A stretch of 64,000 nt of DNA, taken from assembly GCF_000001735.4 (NCBI RefSeq), contig NC_003071.7, positions 8,425,151 to 8,489,150 on the forward strand, written 5' to 3'. Shown here in pieces: positions 59,305 to 64,000 of the stretch. How positions within the stretch are numbered: the first letter of the stretch is position 1; each line of letters starts with the position of its first letter. The position numbers were made by a program, and so were the translations under genes. The stretch comes from Arabidopsis thaliana. Lineage: Eukaryota > Streptophyta > Magnoliopsida > Brassicales > Brassicaceae. Under the pieces are notes generated by a model that ran no database searches, had not been told where the DNA came from, and worked only from the letters and a program-made list of their open reading frames with translations.

Positions 59305-60713
59305 ATGGATAATCACTTGGAATTAGCGATAAAGGATGCAATCACCGCGGATGATCTTAAACGTGTGGATCAAGAAACTCAACACCCTTTGTTAGCTCAG
59401 GAGCTTGATCTTGATTCCTTGGAGAATCCTCCTCGGGCCACAACTCATACATATCGGTTATACTCCAAGGGTTTGGTGAGTGAAGAGCTTATTAAGGATG
59501 ATACGATGCTGGTCGTTGGTCTAGGTTTGTCCCTCTGTGACTCGCACGATTACACGAAACAGGAGATTAATAAAGCTCTGAGAAACCAAAAGCTGGCGGC
59601 ACACCCAGAAGCTGCGGAACTGGCTGCCATCATTCACGGCTTGAAATGGGCCTTGGAACTTGGTATCGAACGTATCCAATTCTTCTGTGACGACTCCAAT
59701 ATCTTGGCCTACGTATGTTTCTCTCTCTTTCTTCTTTTACCCTGAATCCAGTATCCTGTTTGTACACCTCTCATGTTGTTTTTACAGGTTACTCGTAAAG
59801 CTGCACCTAACGAGTCCATTGTAGCAAAACTTTTGGAGCATGTGTCTCTTCTTCAGACAAGATTCACGTCATGTCAGGCACTTGCAACTGTAAGCAGAGA
59901 CGACATCGTTTCTGTCATTAAGCTAGCAAAAGATGCTATAGCTTCCCAAACTAGATGGTGTGAAGGCGACACCGAGTATGAGAGTTGTCCAGTCTGCTAC
60001 GCTTACGTTTCACCTAATGATAAGTTTGAGGTGCAAGGCTGCTTCCACCGCATCTGCGTTACGTGCATGAGGAAGCCCTTCTCATCCGAACAAATACTAC
60101 GAGGGAACACAGCAATCTGCCCTTACCCGGATTGCGAGAATGATCTTGTGCCAGAGGATTGTAGAGCTTTTGCTGATGCTGATGCTATTACTCTTATGAT
60201 CCAGCGCAAGAAGGAGAAGGCTATCCCCGTTAAAGACAGAGTCTATTGTCCCAACCCATCTTGTTCTTTTCTGATGTCGGACCTCGACCTCATTAGGCAC
60301 ATAAGCAAAAATCCTCGGCACTCAGAAGAAGCACGGAAGTGCATGGAGTGCGGCTTGTCTTTCTGCAAAAAATGCCATGTTCCGTGGCACTACAAGAAGA
60401 CATGCGATGAGTTCAAGAAGTCGGAGTCTTACCTGAAATCTGACGCGGCGATTTTGGAGTCTTTTGTGAAGACACAAGGATGGAAAAAGTGTTCCCAGTG
60501 TCAGAGCATCGTTCAACATGGTGGCGGCTGCCAACAAATGACTTGCAGGTATTGGACATTTGTTATTTATTGAGCCTACTTTTATATTATTTGACTTTAA
60601 CTATCTGTCTTTTTGTTCCTGGCAGACATTGCAAACACGAGTTCTGTTACACATGTGGCGCTCCGTGTAAAAAGAAGAAACTGACATGTAAATGCTCGCG
60701 TTCAGGGAAATAA
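59305..60713 (+). CDS. RBR-type RING protein with N-terminal RNase H-like domain
   Basis: This is a putative E3 ubiquitin ligase of the RING-IBR-RING class. Exons 59305-59712, 59788-60548 and 60626-60713 give 418 residues. The N-terminal part (about 65-137) resembles the plant RVT_3/RNase H-like domain (HPEAAELAAIIHGLKWALEL, then FFCDDSNILAYV). The first acidic motif of that fold is not evident, so nuclease activity is doubtful. RING1 starts CPVC at residue 203 and includes CFHRICVTCM and CPYPDC. An IBR follows (YCPNPSCSFL, CMECGLSFCKKC, WHYKKTCDEF). RING2 starts at Cys371 and includes the probable catalytic Cys384 in HGGGCQQMTC, then CKHEFCYTCG. The protein ends CKCSRSGK. The in-frame upstream start at 59266 has GTG, not ATG, so MDNHLE at 59305 is chosen. 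It corresponds to At2g19610 from memory. Confidence 0.85.
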
Positions 60714-60980
60714 ACATCCAAGGTTTCACTATACAGATCATTCCAAATAGTTTCTTATATAACTTGTTTTGATGGTGTTGAAGATATTAGTCTCTTCTCA
60801 TGTTTTCTGAAACAACATTAGAGACATACCAACCGAGAAACGCTAAAACTATCTCTTATAAATAAAGAGTTTTTGAGTTAATCGATTACAAAGTACAAAC
60901 ACGAATTTAATAAAAGAATATTTGAATTGATAAACCAAATATGAGAGGAAGAATACAATGAATCAACGTGTGTGGTGGCT
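60714..60980. other. Convergent 3' region, RBR gene and NDL3
   Basis: This 267-bp gap between stop codons must contain both 3' untranslated regions. Its part from about 60792 on is the source of the copy found upstream at 58592-58731. Confidence 0.65.
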
Positions 60981-63501
60981 TTAACATTTCGTGGGAACCC
61001 GAGTTTTTATTGGCTTTAACTTCAAACCAAGACTCTCTGGTGATAGAAGCTCTGGCGAAATACATGACGGACTTAGTGGACTCCGGGGGCTATCGCTAAC
61101 CCGACCAGGCCGATACAATCCAAACCCCATGAAAAAGAACTCCATTGGTATCAACATTGCATGTGGTTGCTCTTCTGTCACCATTGATCCACAAGCTTGC
61201 ACCTGCAATTCTAAAAACATCAAAGCATGTTCCACGAATCTAAAAGCCTGAATCTTTAGTCTCGGAGAGAAGTTAAGAGCTACCAGAGCTGTTTTTACAT
61301 TAAACCGCATACCTCAACCAAGGCGCTGTACTTTCTGTCCAATGCTGTCACCATGTGAAGAGTTTCAGAGTGGAAAGGAGATTGGTCGCCAACAAAGATG
61401 AGTGTACGGCATTTCAAACTCTTCAATCCATCAGTTAAGTCATGTCTCCTGTTAACTGCTTCTAGAAACCGCATAAGACTACTACCGTGTCTTTCACCTA
61501 GCAGCTGTATAAACATGTCGTATCAACAACGTAATCAAGGTGGTGAAAAGCAGTAAAATCATCTGGAAATAACTACTAGGTTTAGGCGTTTAGCACTCAC
61601 TCTTCTGCATTCATGTACCACATCCCGCTCTGGAACTTCAGAGCTACCACGAGCTTCCTGTCGTAATTTAAGAACAAGATTAATCGGTAACTATTAAGTA
61701 TATACGGATCTCATTCAGAAATCACAAGAAAGATTACCTTACTGAAGTACCTCTGAAGGAAAATATCTTTTAACAGTCCAGACATGCCATAGTAGTACAA
61801 TAAGTTTGACACAACCTGCAGGAAGTTTTAACATCGGTTTATGCGAAAGAACCTTTTGTACAGTCATATGAACTACTATGGGAAGGTGAAAAAAAGAAAC
61901 CTTGTAATAAAACCATTCAGACCATGAGGGTGCTTTGCATAGAGGCGATATAAGAATCAAACCCAAAACTCGTTCTTTATGTTTAATCTGCAACCTCAAA
62001 ACAATCACTGATAAGTAATGAGTTACATTATTGTATAATGTTCTGAGAATGCAGCTACAAATAAATCCTCAAGAGGCCTCAATGAGTACATACAGCAAAC
62101 AAGGAAAGGATGTAGGCACCAGCTGTGATTCCCATGCACATTACTGCCTCGAGGCTGCAAGAGACATAGATAGTTAGAGGATAATAGCGGAAATTACTCT
62201 TGTTATGATAGCCCAAATTTAGAGTGAGAGTTAGTCGAAACATGATTCAAGATTTACCTAAAGAAGTTCAATACTTCAAGAATCTGGTCCGCGAGGTCTT
62301 CAACAGAAGGTGACGGATCATTGGAACAAACTGGAGCAGCTCCAAACTGCAAAAACTCTTGTGGAAACGATGGAACCCAACACAACGTGAGCAAACAGCA
62401 AGGGAGATACAAAGAAAATAATGAATTGTTTCAAGACAATCAATTCTGCAAACCTCATGTCCTGGAGGACTAATATGGTAGATGCAGAAATTATGGAGCA
62501 GTAAGGACACTGCTTCAGGGCATAGAAACAATCCTTGGAAACAAGACATATCTAGCAGCCATAAAAACATACAAGAATCTAAAATCAGATTACCAAATGA
62601 TGTTAAAATGAAAACAAATCATGTACCAAATGTATATTCGCCACTCTTACAGTTTAGTGCTACATCTGGATAAGTGATCAATGCTGGTTTCTCTTGATCT
62701 CCATATACTACAACTGAAACTGAACCATGGCAAGTTTTGACATGATGCTCCTGCAAGAGATAAGAAAATAAGCAAGAAACGAATCAGTCTACATCCAAAT
62801 TAAGAGAAAAATATAAACAATACCACATGCTTCATTCTCATATCCTCACCATTAGTGTTCATCCAAAATCAACTCAACATTTTTAATTTGTGTTCTTTAA
62901 ATCGGATACAGCTAAGAAAAGGAACATTCCAACTTTGTTCCAGACAACAAAAAATATTAAGGACCTCAAGAGATTCTCCCATGTGCAATGACTCAGAAAA
63001 ATCAGTACGAAGAGATAACTTATGGCTAAAAAAAGTCAGACATTATATATCAATCATGGAGCCAATAAAAGATACCATTTTCAAGGGAATCTCTTGGACC
63101 TTTTAGGCAAGAAGAACAAAGAATCAAACTAAAAGAAACACCCAACTTGTAAATTTCAGATGACAAAGTGAAACAACTTTTCGGTATCAATGAAGTAGTA
63201 TTAATCTCCCAACTAGTAAGTAAATTAAGCATACAAACTAAAATCAAGAACACAATAGACAAAATTGATTTCAATCACGAAACTGAAGCTAGATTTTAGA
63301 AATCAGGGAGCTAATTAGATGCTATTTCGGGAAAGTAATAACCCAGAAGGAAGAAAACGAAATGTGACTGTTCTTAGTGCCTAAGAGTGAAGACAAAAGG
63401 AGAAAAGGAAGAAAATTTGGTAGCTCAAAGCGTAAACAAACCTTGCCACCATTGCAGATCTCTTCAATGTCGAGTGAGACGGCGTTGTTTAAACCCACCA
63501 T
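60981..63501 (-). CDS. NDL3: N-MYC down-regulated-like protein 3
   Basis: This NDR-family protein has an alpha/beta-hydrolase fold without a working triad. In Arabidopsis NDL proteins bind the G-protein beta-gamma complex and affect auxin transport. The protein is about 347 residues over a dozen exons. The first exon (63501-63442) encodes [40 protein letters not shown] follows, then [56 protein letters not shown] and [18 protein letters not shown], where GITAGA replaces a nucleophile elbow. [20 protein letters not shown] is next. The C-terminus is a proline/serine-rich tail ([18 protein letters not shown]) ending RVPTKC. The start at 63501 is the first ATG of the frame; TTG at 63519 is rejected. 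Its last exon and 3' flank are duplicated upstream at 58592-58845. Confidence 0.93.
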
Positions 63502-64000
63502 GACCCGAGAAACCCCCAAAGACTGCGCCTTTCTTGCTCTTTCTATCTTGAAACTGAAATTGAAAGAGATAGCAACAATAATAAAGTCTTAAGCTTTATT
63601 GTGGGTACTGCCTTAGATTGTACGCTTCAACGGCTCTTTTGGGTTTCACTTTGTCTTCTTCTTCGATGGAATGGACCACTACTACTTATCTCTCTCTCTC
63701 TCTCTGTCTCGATGTCTGAGTCTTATAAGCAAAGCCGCGTTGCGTTTAATTGTCCAGCGGTTAATCAAATCATTCCCACCGACGCCGATGAGTCTTCTTC
63801 AATTTGATTTGCACCGATCTTTAAACGGCGCCGTTTCTGTAATCATTTTCTCATTTTATTCATACTATAATTCATTTTATTTTATCTCTACTAATTTGGT
63901 AGCTGAAGTTTTGATTGGTCACTTGCGGATCTTCGTAGTTTTTATAAGTTACAGTATAACTTCTATAAATTAATACTTAATAAATTAATAATTTTTATAA
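63502..64000. other. NDL3 promoter region to window end
   Basis: This holds the NDL3 promoter and leader, with a CT microsatellite at 63689-63705 and a 14-bp palindrome at 63823-63836. The last 150 bp are AT-rich. No gene was recognised. Confidence 0.6.
63823..63836. promoter_or_regulatory. Perfect 14-bp palindrome upstream of NDL3
   Basis: AAACGGCGCCGTTT is its own reverse complement and lies in a locally GC-rich patch about 320 bp upstream of the NDL3 start. It resembles the AAACG(G/A)CG(C/T)CGTTT palindromes frequent in Arabidopsis promoters. The binding protein is unknown to me. Confidence 0.4.

Noticed and set aside
63501-63519. Upstream start for NDL3 at 63519
   Set aside because: That codon is TTG. 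The first ATG of the frame, at 63501, gives the expected NDR-family N-terminus.

Overview
This is nuclear DNA of a small-genome dicot. Every recognisable gene matches Arabidopsis thaliana, and the order DGAT1, CKL5, NAP1;2, RECA2, CKX2, LBD8, FVE, EER5, CDA1, TET2, ACO1, KEA4, NDL3 is, from memory, that of A. thaliana chromosome 2 near At2g19450 to At2g19620. The host features fit: short AT-rich introns with GT..AG ends, compact genes, and telo-box AAACCCTA motifs in several 5' leaders. Symbols come from recognising the encoded proteins; no database was searched.

Layout from left to right. DGAT1 (1286-4305, +) is the last acyltransferase of oil synthesis. It is followed by a small DUF3511 gene (6431-6781, +) and an intergenic stretch holding a MIRNA-like foldback (7498-7646). 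Then come casein kinase 1-like CKL5 (8701-11145, -), a repeat-rich gap with a probable hAT-type miniature element (12528-13175), the histone chaperone NAP1;2 (13451-15890, +), organellar RECA2 (16582-18856, +) and cytokinin oxidase CKX2 (19161-22151, -). The 5.9 kb from 22152 to 28079 is AT-rich, nearly gene-free and full of repeat remnants. Beyond it are the short LOB-domain gene LBD8 (28080-28526, +), the flowering regulator FVE/MSI4 (30856-34085, +), a small membrane-anchor protein (35069-36336, +), a GRWD1-type WD40 protein (36654-39197, +), an alpha/beta hydrolase (39383-40381, -), TREX-2 subunit EER5/THP1 (40774-43919, -), cytidine deaminase CDA1 (45448-46353, -), tetraspanin TET2 (47243-49871, -), ACC oxidase ACO1 (51089-52204, -), K+/H+ antiporter KEA4 (54125-58332, +), an RBR ubiquitin-ligase-like gene (59305-60713, +) and NDL3 (60981-63501, -).

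There are no operons; each gene has its own promoter. Some neighbours share themes. Three genes encode histone-handling proteins (NAP1;2, FVE and the GRWD1-like protein), and the last two are WD40 relatives only one small gene apart. CKX2, ACO1 and EER5 touch cytokinin and ethylene biology. Three convergent pairs lie within about 300 bp tail to tail (RECA2/CKX2, GRWD1-like/hydrolase, RBR gene/NDL3), so overlapping 3' ends are likely.

The most notable non-gene observations are: the foldback at 7498-7646; a decayed in-frame copy of the NDL3 3' end at 58732-58845; a GC-AG intron in TET2; a six-codon upstream ORF before DGAT1; the DYG variant in the CKL5 kinase; and several local duplications or inverted repeats in introns and intergenic DNA. 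No rRNA, tRNA or CRISPR array was recognised.
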